From NCBI GenBank assembly GCA_018398575.1, contig JAGTXZ010000018.1, positions 1-64,000 of the forward strand: 64,000 bases of DNA, written 5' to 3'. The first letter of the stretch is position 1, and each line of letters opens with the position of its first letter. The notes beneath the pieces were generated by a model, which saw nothing but the letters and a program-made list of their open reading frames with translations, made no database searches and had not been told where the DNA came from. The position numbers and the translations under genes are program-made. Shown here piece after piece: positions 21,240 to 33,149 of this stretch. The stretch is from Ampelomyces quisqualis. Taxonomy: Eukaryota > Ascomycota > Dothideomycetes > Pleosporales > Phaeosphaeriaceae.

Positions 21240-23240
21240 CTTACTATTAAACAATATAAGGCGTATGTATCTAACTTGCCTATACTAACCTTATCTGCAA
21301 GTATTACCCTGCAAGTAACGTCCTAATAAGACTTTTTAGCTGCAAAAGGATCTTTAGTGTTGCGTAGGTTAATTAGTTGCGTTAAGCGCTTCTCTATTAA
21401 TTTGTTGTAGTAGTCTAAGATTTCTATAGCGCTAGTAGTCTGCTACTATAAATTAGTATTGCTATTAGGATTTTAACTAGAGACACAGGGGTTCTTGCAG
21501 CATTTGACGCGACCTCTGTTTAATGCGCGCTAGTACTTAGTAGGTTAATAAGTAGTGTTATCTATTATGTAAGTAGTGTTGTTAACCTGTAAGCGTATAA
21601 AGGTGTTGTTTATATTATAGACCTTAGGTTTGTCCTTAGTCTGCAGATTGTTATTAATAGGAGTTAGCTTAATACTATTAAATTTTGCGTCTTGTATTAG
21701 ACGCCCTATAAAGTTTCTAGACTTCTCTTCTTTAATATTAATAGCGCTCTTATTGTAGTTGCTAATATAGTAGGCAAATTAAGCGCAAGTAAGGCGCTTT
21801 GCAGTAGATGTATTATTACGTGTTACTATAGCTAACTCTTCTAATGTAAGAATAACTTTGTCTGCTTCTAGTAGTGTTAGTGCGTTGCTAGCTATTAGAG
21901 TTGTTATCTTAACCTAATTAGCATTGCAAGTAACCTTGTTAATACCCTTTACGTAGTTATAGTAATAGATAACGCTACCTTTAACTGCAAACGTAGGCTC
22001 TGTAGCTTTGTTATTGCAAACCTAGTCTGTTTTAGTAAAATCTAGAATGTTGTTAACAAGATCCTTTAGGTATCTAATAATATAGCTATCTTAGAACTAG
22101 AACGCCTGTAGATTGCTTAGATCTAGTGTATGTGCGTTAATATAGACTGCTGTGCTAGTCTGTTACTTTAAGACAAGGTCTTTAGTCTGCAGACCTTTGT
22201 TTATTGTTAACTCTGTAGTAGTAAAATGCTTAGAGTTAACTAGCTTAAGACGCGTAGAGTTTTGCAAAGCCTTATATTGTGCGCAAGTGTCTTGCTTAGC
22301 TTGCTCTTTCTCTTTAAGCTTCTAACGCAGCTCTGCAGAAACTAGAGTATCCTTGTCTTTAGTAGTCTTACTTACCTAAGCCTCTACTGCCTTAAATTTA
22401 AGCTAGGCCTGTTTGTAGTTAAGTTCTGCTACCTTAGTTTTATCTAAGGCAGCGACAACAAGAGCTTAACAACAAGCTAGAGCTGTATCCTAAAGGGTAA
22501 CAACTAGAAGAAGTACTTAACTATTAGCCTTGCTAGACTTTGCGGCCTCTATTATTTGTAAAGCGTAAAGTTTATAGGTGCTAGACGCCTGCTTTGCATT
22601 AAGCAGCTTAAAACCTTCCTTAGAGCAGTTAATAATCTTAACAAGCAAGTTTACACAGTTAAAGTAATAGATAGAGTTAATCCTGCGTTTGCTAAATAGT
22701 AAACTGTCTACAATAAACTAGACCTATAGGAAGTAGTTAAGAATAATAGTATACGTTTGCTAAAGACAGGTATATAAGGCCTTAATAAGCAACTGCATTG
22801 TTAGGTTTAGCTTTAATAGGTTATTATCTTAAAGTATTACAAGAGTAGCCTTAATGTGCTTCTGCTCTAGTTGTTTAACTTTTTCTTTAGAAACACTATG
22901 CTTCTTAATCTAGGCCTTGCGTACTATAGTAAAATCCTGCACGTCTATAAAAATGCGTAAAGAGGTAACAAATTCTTAAAAGAACGCCTTAGTTCTAAAA
23001 CTAAAGTACTAATAGCACGTGTACAACTAAGACTCTTGCAATACTAGAAGTTAGCTTATTTCTAGAAATGCCTTAACAGCGCTATTAATAGCAGCATAGC
23101 GTGCGTTAGCGTTGTTAGCAAGAAGAGCGTTAATGTTTATTAGATCTAACAGCTGCCTGTTAAGACCTAAGAAGTTAAAGCCTACAAGATAATCTATTCT
23201 AAAGTTATTACTAGTTAATATAGTAAACCTATAATTGTGT
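21240..23240 (-). pseudogene. Unknown protein remnant of about 650 residues between TIR sequences
   Basis: Minus-strand translation, reading TAG/TAA as decayed CAG/CAA, gives one long coherent frame. From the N-terminus it contains FRIDYLVGFNFLGLNRQLL, ARYAAINSAVKAFL, a Lys/Gln/Ala-rich middle that looks coiled-coil (KLKEKEQAKQD), SVIYYYNYVKGINKVTC, KRLTCAQFAYYISNYN, IYNIN/YIIDNTTY-like strings, a Cys pair (RVKCCKNPC), and a helical end (EILDYYNKLIEKRL). It has fewer stops than its flanks. Related TIR palindromes lie on both sides (21,164-21,220 and 23,331-23,422), so it could be cargo or transposase of that element. I do not recognise a family. Confidence 0.45.
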
Positions 23241-23330
23241 TAGAAAATAGTGCTTAAATAATAGAGAGGTTTAGATAGGATAGAATTAGGGGAGAAAAGA
23301 AAGAGGTTTTAGGTAATAGTAATAGAGGGG

Positions 23331-23425
23331 GGGGTGTTTAGGCGTAGGTAATACATAAGAGAGGAGTGTTTAGGTAAAAGTAATGTTACCTACAATAAAA
23401 TACCTTCTTTCTCTACCTAGAGGTA
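23331..23425. mobile_element. TIR cluster of the GTGTTTAG family
   Basis: A left-type end ggggtgtttaggcgtagg lies at about 23,331. A head-to-head pair follows at about 23,377-23,422: ggagtgtttaggtaaaag, then an inverted gttacctac...taccttc. This borders the unknown minus-strand ORF. Confidence 0.4.
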
Positions 23426-23683
23426 GTAACAAATTTTCTATAAAGCTTAGGCATAGTGTACTTAAGCAGTACAGAGAATAACTACAAGATCCTACTAAAT
23501 TAAAGAGGCTTAGATTGCAGTTTAGGAGCGTGTAAACAGGATTTAGGGAAAATTAACTCTATACCTAGTGCTAAGGAAATGCTGTGTAGTAGATTTGATA
23601 TAATAGTGTACAGTAGTTCTTAGAGGTGTTTGCAGTAGGTAATATAGCGCTAAAGAGAGTAGGTGTAGAGTGTGTAAGAAAGA

Positions 23684-24082
23684 GGAGTGTTTTGTTAAGA
23701 GCAACAGCCTGCGCAGATACTTACTGTTTAGGTCTCTAAGACTAGTAGCGCTAAAGTAAAGGTAGCGCTGCTACTACTTTGCTGTAGTTAGCTTGCAATT
23801 GTATACTAGTTACTGCAAGTAGTTAGTTGCGCTAATATCTGTGTATTTGCTCTATAAGAATTACTTGCAGGTAGGTTTTGTAGATTTTAAGCAGTTAAGT
23901 AGTCTTGTAGAGCGTTTTAAGGTATTTAATAAGGGCAGGTAAGTAAGCGTAGTAATTTAGATTGCTTACTAGTACTAAGATTACTAGCGCATAATTTAAA
24001 ATGTTAAGATACATAATGTTGCCTTGCTGTTGCCTAGATTAAAATGCTTCCTGCTGTTACCTACACCTAAACACTCTCCCTG
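23684..24082. mobile_element. Non-autonomous TIR element (MITE-like), about 395 bp
   Basis: The left terminus gaggagtgttttgttaag continues to agcaacagc. The right terminus, inverted, reads gagagtgtttaggtgtagg continuing to taacagc. The two ends match over about 27 bp. The interior shows no coding frame. No clear target-site duplication. The interval 24,083-24,640 holds nothing I can identify. Confidence 0.45.
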
Positions 24083-25449
24083 CTACTATGTATACTATAT
24101 ATTATTGCAGCTAGATCTAGTGCAATCTATGCTAGTTCTCTAAATTACTGCAAAGGGAATAGAAACAGGTTGTAGTTAGAACTAAGTAGACAAAGAGCTG
24201 TAGGACTAGTAGATGTATAGGAGAATAGACGTGCCTTAATATTAGGAAAAGAGCTAGTATTTTCTTTTTTAGCTTGTCTACAGTAGCATGTTTAGAGATA
24301 AATATGTTAGATTTTTAAAATGTTGTTATATAATATGTTTAAGAGGAGGTAAGAGGGTACTGTTTTATGCAGAGTAAATTAGTAGAAGCTGTAATAGTTA
24401 CAGAGGATTATTATATACTGCGTAGAGATAGCAGGTAATGCAAGGAAAATAGCTTATACTTAATTAATTAATGCGTTTCTAGCATCTAAGGTGCAATAGC
24501 CTACGTGTAAGTTTTGTTGTTCTAACGTGTTGCAAGCTAGTAAGAAGAGAAGAGGGATTAACAGTAGCAACGTTGCTCTTGCAGAAAGACTCTTTGTAGT
24601 GTAATAGAGCTAGTATTAGATTCTAAAAGGTATGCTGTCTACTTAGGCACGTTAGGTACTCTTCTTTTACACGTAGGAATAGGTTATCTAATTAACGTTA
24701 TAAGTAATACAGCCTACAGGTTTCCTTTCTGCTTAGGTAACTAACTTAGAAAAATACTATACAAAGTCTGCGTTCTGTGCGCTATCTAATTCTCTATAGG
24801 TCTTGTCTGCAACGCGCTAAATCTATATTTCTCTTGCCTTCTTACAGTATTCCTAAAGGCAGGCCTAAGTATTAAGAATTATATAGAGAAAGGTATAGTT
24901 AGTGCTGCGCTCTAGGCAATTGTAATTTCTCCTAGTAGTAGGGTTAAACTACTTGGCACAGAGACTTATTAGCATAGTGTACTAGAAACACTGTCCTTTA
25001 GGTAGGTTTCCTTATAGTTTGTCTTGTTAGTACTTAGCTACTACGTCTTTAGTAAACACGTTACACTTAGCTTTAGAATAATTATATAGTTCTTAGTCTG
25101 TAAAACACTTAACGCAGTTGTTAGTCTACTAATCTTCTGTTTTGTAAAGCTCCTTTAGAAGCTAGGCAGCCTCTTGCTATAGGGTAACTGCCTAGTCTTA
25201 GTTAAAGGTAAGCGTACATTCTACCTAAGCTTTTTTACTACTGTTAGGTCTGTATAGAGCTATTAGGGTAGATGGCTGCAGGCTAGAGAATATGCCTAAT
25301 AGGTAGTGTTAGTGCTAATTTGTGTACTTAGGTTAGAAATTAAACTTTAACTATAGATTTGTTTGTAAGTAAGTCTCTTGTTAAAACTTATAGTAGGTGT
25401 AGTAACTATAGAAGAGGCTCTTGCGCTGTTGGAGCTGTTTTCTAGTATA

Positions 25450-28400
25450 GGTAATTTCCCTTGTATTATTATTTGTTAATAAAGAGAGGAGAATGTTACT
25501 AATAGTAGTTAGTCTGCTATAGGTTATAGAGTGCAATAGAGCTTTATAGTAGCACTATTATCTAGATAAGTTTGTTTCGCAGGTGTAGCTGTAGGCGTAG
25601 CTACTATACTAACCTGTTTATAGGTAGTGCTTAGGTTAGTATAAGAGCAATATAGTACTTTATTAGAATAGCAATAGATGCGTAACGTGTTACTATTAAT
25701 ATACTAATTAATAGGGACACAAAGGCATCTAGACTTTGTTCTACCTTTCTTAACAATATCTTTAATAATTTAGTAGATGCTAGAAGTTTGTTTTGGTAGG
25801 AAGGAATGTATACTAGCAACAATAATAATTCTTGTAATACATTATTTCCTATTGCAGCTGCTGCAGCCTGTTTCTTGTAAGTAGGTTAAGAGGTAGTTAG
25901 AGTATCTAAACTAGATTACAAGACTAATACCTAGTATGTTAACTCTAGCGTTAAAAGCAGTAGTTGCTATAAGGACACTACGCTAAGCTGTAGTAAATTT
26001 AGCTTACACCTTACTGCGCTCCTAGTCTAATATTTAGTTATAGTAGTAATGCGCGCCTAAGCGCTTGCTAAGCTTCTTAGCTATACTTGTTATAGGAACG
26101 TATACAAGAATCTTCTTATAGAAACTTTTCTCTGCCTCTACGTATTTAGCTATATTTTTAATAGACAATTTAGGTAGAGAAGATAGAGTATGTACGTTAT
26201 ATTAGATGTTCTTTTAAATAGTTAGCTCTTAGAAGACATTTACTGTGCTACTTATACTAAGCATTCTAAACACTTCTTCTTAAGCTACTAGCAGTACAGT
26301 TGCTAATAGTAGGGTAATAAGAACTGCGTAGTAAGTAAGTTCTCTAATCTGCAATAGCTGTAGACAATACTTGTAGTTGTCTATAAGAACGTAATAAAAC
26401 TTGTCTAATACTATGCGCTCTAGTCTACCTAAGCCTTAGAGACAGCTAATAAGAGTATAGAATTAAGAAGAACCAAGATGTTCTAGTATAGCAAATAAGA
26501 CACGCGCTATTTTGTTAAACACTTAGGCTCTAAATATAGAGAAGAAAAGACACAGCTGTTTGTACTGCTAGGTTAGATTAGTTTAAAGAGTAACTAGTAG
26601 TGTAATAACAATAGTTTGTCTATATTTACTATAGTAAGCAGGGAGAAGAAAGGTAAAGCTCTTTCTACTGCCTATACTAGTAATGTAGGTAACTACTAAA
26701 TACTCTACTAAGATGCGCTCTAGGATAGCGCGCTGTTATCCTCTAAAATTAGCGTTTCTGCTAAAGTTCTCTCTTAGCAATATCTTAGTATTAATGCTGT
26801 ATAATATAGGGTACAGCGTAGTCTTCTTATTATACTCTTTTTAACTAGGCGCTTTTAGTAGCAAGAATCCTAGGTTACAGTACTAATCTGTTAAAACCTT
26901 AAAGAAGGTCTAAGCAGTGTTGTTTTGCGAGTAGAAGACTAAGGCAGTCTTAGCTGCGTAGATTCTGTAGCTAGTGTTTAGGGTGTAATTAGCCTGTTGT
27001 TCTACTGTATCTAAGTACACTTTTTTAGTAGCTTTCTTAACTTCTTCTAGTAAGAGTACTTAGATCTTAGCCTTGCAGTTATCTTTGTAATAGCCAAACG
27101 TAACTAGTATGTAACGCATAATAAGAGGAGGAGCCTCTATGCTAAGATACTACAATGTAGCCTTTTTTATAGCAGTAGTAACGTAGGATAAGGTTGCGTA
27201 TTAACAACTAGACTTGTTAGGCTACAAGAAAGCGCTACGTGCTTAGTAGTAGTAAGACGTAGGTACAGTATCTGTAGATTAAGCAGTAATAGTTTAATAG
27301 AAGAGTTAGGTAAGCTATATATACCTTATAACAAGGGCGCCTATCTTGTAAGGCAGAAAACAATATGCTATCTTAAGAGATTTATTGCAGTTATAGCCTT
27401 TGTAGTACTAGGGCACAACTGCTACAAGTCCTTAGAACATAAATAAGTTTTAGTTTCTATTAGATATAGAGTTCTATAGCTAGACGCTTAATAATTTAGT
27501 TAGGTAGGCTAGTTGTCTACTTGTAAAGTAAATAAGTAAAAACAATAGTTAGAGGAAGTTGTCTACGCGCGCACTGTACCTCTTAATTTAGTAGAAATTG
27601 TCTAAATTGTTAATGCGTAAATCTTTGTAAGTATTGTCTTAAAAGGTAATAACTCCTTATTGCTACATAAAAGCAGATCTATAGCTAAGGCTTTTGTGTG
27701 TAGGACAGAATAAATTGTAACTAATTGTGCTGTTACTAGGGTTGCATAAGACAACATCCTATAGGATAAGAGGCAGGTTACTTGTCTTAGTAACAAACGT
27801 TAACTCTGTAACTAGGGATTCTGCGTAGTAGTAGAGACTCTAGACTATACTAACAAAGTGTTTAAAAGATGTTGTAATATAATAGATAGTTACTGTTAAA
27901 CTATTCTATTAAATAAAGGCATCTAACGTCTTGCTATACTAGAATTAGGTAATGTAATACAAAGTAGTAATAACCTAGTTTATTATAGTAGGATATTTAG
28001 ACGTTATATATTAGAGGACCTACAACTTAAATGCGTTACTGCTAGTAGTAGTATTAGTCTCTAACGCGAAGTACTGCATCTTAGCCCTTTTCTATTTCTA
28101 GATAATCTAGTCTACTTTAAATAGTTGCAGATTCTATTCTTTCTATATAATAGTACTTAGTGTTTTAACTGCTATACTAGCTAGTTCTTTAAGGTATAGT
28201 TTGTAGTAGGCTGTAAACTTTATATGTTTCTTAATAGTAGAGCAGTTAGTTACAAAATTGTATACTTTGCAAAATCTCTTGTCTTAGGCGTTAATAGTAA
28301 GGAACGCAAGAAAGGTAACTATAGCTAGGTTAAAATTGCGCTGCAGTGCAGTCTGCTCTAAAAGCGCTATCTAGAAATTGTAATACAGGCCTTTTAATAC

Positions 28401-29120
28401 GTCTAGTTTGCTCCTCTTGTGTTTTGTCTCTACTTTAGAATACTTAAGGTAGAGGCTGTCTAAGTAGGCCTAGATAGGCCTCTAAGTGCATAACTAGTAC
28501 TTAGTTACGTTAAGAGTAAGTAGCTAAGAAATAACATTGTTAAATATGTTATAGAAGAATATAAAAATTGTAACAATTATGCTGCTATAGCAATTGTTAA
28601 ATTCCTAGTAAGGTAGCAGAGGTGTAATAGAAATGTGCTGCAGGTGCTCCTGTATAACCTAAATCTAGGCCTAGTAAGACGTTAGGGAAACATAATATTA
28701 GTACACTAATATTGTACTTTTTACTACATTAGCTAAGTACTGTAGTTAGGCAGAGTGTTCTGGTTTTGTATATTTACAAATAGTTTTCTATTTTATATCT
28801 GCTACGCAGCGCTAGAACTGCGTGTGTTCTAGGTATAGGTAGGTTTATTAGTTAGAGACAGTTAGTATAACAGCGTTTACGCGCTTTTGTTTCTCTCTAA
28901 CTCTTGTTTCTGCTGCAAGAAACTGCGCCTCTAAAGTAGCAAGTTGTATTAACGCAGGGTTAATAATATCCTGTAGGTTAGAGGTAACAGGAACAGTTTT
29001 ATTAGGTGTTAGGTTCTCTTCTATAACTGCCTCCTCTATATAGACAGGCGTAGTTTCTTTAATAACCTTAAAATATCTAGTAATATAGGTAGTTGCAGGT
29101 TGTAACTTCTTTGCAAAGAA
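25450..29120 (-). pseudogene. RecQ/TLH-like subtelomeric helicase, copy 2 (decayed)
   Basis: Minus-strand frame of more than 1,100 residues if TAG/TAA are read as Gln. The N-terminal part includes LAAETRVREKQKRVNAVILT. TSRQLAYLTKLLSV (about 27,491-27,535) aligns with the SGQPARGTELLS motif, followed by YYKGYNCNKSLK. FRG*QRAILERIL leads into Walker A as SIGSRKSFTFLLPAY (about 26,650-26,690; expected GTGSGKS) and QTIVIT. Motif II is VLDKFYYVL (26,391-26,405; expected DEFH). Motif III is LAT (expected SAT). Helicase-C follows with KILVYVP, LIATTALSVSVNIPSISLVI. The open stretch 25,631-25,822 is its C-terminal end. The key catalytic residues are changed as C/T-type mutation would do, so it is a dead copy. 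Confidence 0.7.
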
Positions 29121-29639
29121 CTGCTAACTATATACTACTTACTACTATTTGCTCTACTACTTTAGTTGTTATTTGTTGCTTAATATAGTAGGAGTAAACA
29201 GCTTATGTTTAGCATAAAGGTAGGTCTTTATATTCTTAATTATAGTTTTGCTAGTGCAAATAGTGCTGCATTGCTTGCACTTTAGTAAATTCTAATAGAT
29301 TTTAAGACTAGAAATAGCTAGGATAGGTTTGCTTAGGATATATAGATAGGCTAGCTAAATATAGAGATACTTGCGCTAGGTGTTAACAAAGGCTTAAAGG
29401 GCTTCTCTTTTCTTAACAGTAGTGTAATTAGCGTATTTAGAATTAAAGTGTTGCTAGACACTAGTAGAATTAAGGCAATATTAATAATAAGAGCAAATAA
29501 TAATACTGTAGCTAGAAAGAGGATGTAGGCAAATATAGGTATAGACAGATATAGCGCTGCTTTGCATACAATAGAATAGTGTTGTAAAGAAGAAAGAGTT
29601 TTTTACGCTTCTGTAGCGTAGTAACTATAAGACAATTTT

Positions 29640-31480
29640 GTTAAAAGAAAAGTGTTTAAATCTAGCCTATTTTAGTTAAAGCAGGTTTTTTTAAAGAGGG
29701 CTTAGCAAGCGGAGAACAAGAGTATATTGCTACCTAGCTAACGCATACTATCTCTATATATCCTAGTAAGTACTCCTAGGCTAAGTATTTCTTAATAGTA
29801 GTTAAGTCTACTCTAAATTTAATTCTCTAAGATGTATCTTAACACGTAGTAGAGGCTAGAGCAGTGCAGGCTGTAGATAACGCTTTAGATAGGACTAAAA
29901 AAGCAATGTATACCTAGGTTCTAGACAAATATAACCTGCTAGAGGCATTTTTTGCTAAGAATCTGTACAATGCCCTGCTATAGATATGCAAGCAAACTAA
30001 CTAAACAACGTTACTAAAAATTGTTAATAACGTTTATAACAACCTGCGCATATTAATGCCCTAGGCTAATGTGTATAACTAAGTAAGTAAGGGAGAAAAT
30101 GTTAATAAGGTGCAGGTCTACTGTTTAGCAGTAGTAGACAAGGCAGACTCTGCTAGACCTAAGACTAGCAGAAAGAGATAGAGGAGAGAAAAGACAACGT
30201 AATAAGCTAAAAAGGCTCTAGTAGAAAAGATAAACTTTACACTTGTGCAGATAGTAGTAAGTAAGTAGAATTAAGAAGTTGTGTAGCGCACAATTAGTAG
30301 GATAGTAGAAGAGCAGCGTTATTATACGTACGCTAAATTATTGCCTAGTGTAGAAGTTACTACAGTTTCTTAGATAATTAGTAAAGCTCTGTTAGTAGGG
30401 TTAATAGAGGCATTTTAGGATTAGCAGGACGTCTTAAGAATTTAGAAACGTTAACGCAGTAGGGGACGCAAGTTGTTCTATTAGGTAGTAGTAGTAAGAA
30501 GTGCACTAGCTATATAAGCGTATAATAACAATATGTTGCTTATAAGAGGTAGTCTAAGTTCTTAGATAGTTCTATCCTAGCACTAAGATCGCAATACTAT
30601 AGATAAGTAGAGTCTAACACTTTTGCAACGTAAGAGATAGAAGTACAAGGTAGCAAAGGCAGAGAAATTAAAGGTAAACAGTATTGCAGATAAAATAAAG
30701 TAGTAATAGAAACTAGATACGCTGTATAAGAAATACATAACGCTAGAGAAAGAAATGCAAGAGCTTAATATAGGCACTAGAGCAAGGAGATAATGTTATA
30801 ATACCTTAGTAAAGGAGCATTTGTTTTAATGCGTATATAAGGATAATAATAGCAATCTGCTAACAAAGAAACAAAATACTAATCTTTGGCTATGTTTTAG
30901 GCAGTTGTTAGATTAGGGAAAACAATAGAATATTATTAAAGTGCTTGCAAAGAGCGTTAGAATCTTTAGTTTACTGCTAAAGAGTTCTATTGTAAATGCG
31001 TAGATTAAACAAACATTAACACAAACGCGTGTGCGTTAGTAGATAGGAATAGTAATAGAGTGTAACAAGAACGTACCTGTAATTGCAGCTAAGATAAAGC
31101 TACTCTTCTTGGCTTGTATAGATAAAAGTAAGCCTTTGTTAGAGTTTCTCTTTCTAGAGTAACTAGATAAGTTTTATACGTTGCGCCTGTTAGCTTTGTT
31201 TAAAGGGTAAGTCTCTACAGCAAGAGTTATTATACAGCTAACTGTAGCAGTAAAGTAAATGTATTAGATAGCAAATTTTAGAGTAGAGGAGTCTAGAGTT
31301 TAGGAGTCCTAAATACACAAATAGGGAGAATTATATTAGGGAGTAATAAAGAGAGGTTAGAAGATTCTTTGTCTAAAGGGTAAAGTATTGCAGGTACATT
31401 AAGGGGTGTTAAAGCAGGTGCAACAGGTAGATGCTAAAGAGAGAAGGTGTTTAGATAGAGGTAATATTAGCTATTGCTAG
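29640..31480 (+). pseudogene. Partner ORF, copy 2, divergent from RecQ-like copy 2
   Basis: A plus-strand frame of about 600 codons when TAG/TAA are read as decayed CAG/CAA. It includes AVDNALDRTKKAMYTQVLDK, a basic patch (TSRKRQRREKTTQQAKK), RIVEEQRYYTYAKLL (about 30,300), a second basic stretch, EKEMQELNIGTRARR, and CNKNVPVIAAKIKLL (about 31,060). It matches copy 1 (17,765-19,360) and copy 3 in motif order. No known domain is recognised. About 500 bp separate it from the helicase N-terminus, head to head. Confidence 0.5.
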
Positions 31481-31636
31481 TAGTAATAACCCCTACAAGT
31501 AGCTAGGTAGAAAAGACTACAGGTAACATAGATTTAAAAGGCAACTCTATATTAATATTGTAGTTAGAGCGCGTAGGCTAACTAGAGACATTGCGGGATA
31601 ATACAAAATAGTTAGTACATACACCTTAAGGTAGTG

Positions 31637-32249
31637 CTGTTTCCTGCTATAACAGCTAAATTCTATTTCTTGTAGCAACAGCCAAAGTCTATTTCCTGCT
31701 ATAACAGCTAAAGTCTATTTTCTGCTGCAATAGCCAAAGTCTATTTCCTGCTATAATAGCCAAAGTCTATTTTTTGCTATAACAGCCAAAATCCATTTCC
31801 TGCAGCAACAGCCAAAGTCTATTTTCTGTAGTAACAGCCAAAGTCTATTTCTTGCTGCAACAGACAAAATCTATTTCCTACTGCAATAGCCAAAATCTAT
31901 TTCCTGTAGTAATAGCTAAAGTCTATTTCCTACTGCAATAGCTAAAGTCTATTTCCTGCTGCAATAGCTAGAATCTATTTTCTACTGCGATAGCTAAAGT
32001 CTATTTCCTGCTGCAACAGCCAAAGTCTATTTCCTGCTATAATAGCTAAAATCTATTTCCTACTATAACAGCTAAAGTCTATTTCCTGCTGTAATAGCCA
32101 AAGTCTATTTCCTACTGTAACAGCCAAAGTCTATTTCCTGCTACAATAGCCAAAGTCTATTTTCTGCTATAATAGCTAAAATCCATTTCCTATAGTAATA
32201 GCCAAAGTCTATTTCCTGCTGCAACAGCTAAAATCTATTTCCTGCTTAT
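31637..32249. repeat. 26-bp minisatellite, about 23 units (unit 1)
   Basis: The consensus is roughly caaagtctatttcctgctg plus caacag. Variation is mostly C/T (cagcc versus tagct, tgctgca versus tgctata). It lies just 3' of the partner ORF, the position the 35-bp array has in the first module. Confidence 0.92.
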
Positions 32250-33149
32250 ATGTAACAGTCTATTTGGGTTTAGCTACAACGCACTAACTAGAAATAATCT
32301 ATTTTTAAGCTGGAATAGGCTGTACTACGTACAGTAGGTATGTTAGGTACTTTTCTTCTATATATAGAAATAGGTTATCTAATTAACGTTGTAAGCAATA
32401 CAGCCTATAGGTTTCCCTCCTGCTAGGGTAACTAACTTAGAAAAATACTATATAAAGTCTACGTTCTTTGCGCTATCTAATTCTCTACAGATCTTGTCTA
32501 TAATGCGCTAAATCTATATTTCTCTTACCTTCTTATAGTATTCCTAAAGGCAGGCCTAAGTATTAAGAATTGTATAGGAAAAGGTGTAGTTAGTGCTGCG
32601 CTCTAAGCAATTGTAATTTCTCTTAGTAGTAGAGTTAAACTACTTAGCACAGAGACTTATTAGCATAGCGCACTAGAAATACTGTCCTTTAGGTAGGTTT
32701 TCTTATAGTTTATCTTGTTAGTACTTAGCTACTACGTCTTTAGTAAACGCGTTACACTTAGCTTTAAAATAATTGTATAGTTCTTAGTCTGTAAAATACT
32801 TAACGCAGTTATTAGTCTACTAATCCTCTGTTTTGCAAAGCTCTTCTAGAAGCTAGGCAGCCTCTTGCTATAGGGTAACTACCTAGTCTTAGTTAAAGGT
32901 AAGCGTGCATTCTACTTAAGCTTTTTTACTACTATTAGGTCTGTATAGAGCTATTAGAGTAGATAGCTACAGGCTAGAGAACATGCCTAATAGGTAGTGT
33001 TAGTGCTGATTTGTGTGCTTAGGTTAGAAATTAAACTTTAACTATAGATTTGTTTATAAGTAGGTCTCTTGTTAAAACTTATAGTAGGTGTAGTAACTAT
33101 AGGGGAGGCTCCTACGCTGTTAGAGCTGTTCCCTAGTATAGGTAATTTC

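Larger units (their letters stand above)
24640..32335. repeat. 7.7-kb tandem unit, copy 1
   Basis: From taggcacgttaggtac (about 24,643) to the junction ggctgtactacgtacag (about 32,333), this is repeated almost collinearly at 32,336-40,142. The two differ mostly by C/T and G/A changes. Each unit holds a minus-strand RecQ-like pseudogene, a plus-strand partner ORF and a 26-bp minisatellite at its right end. Confidence 0.85.
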
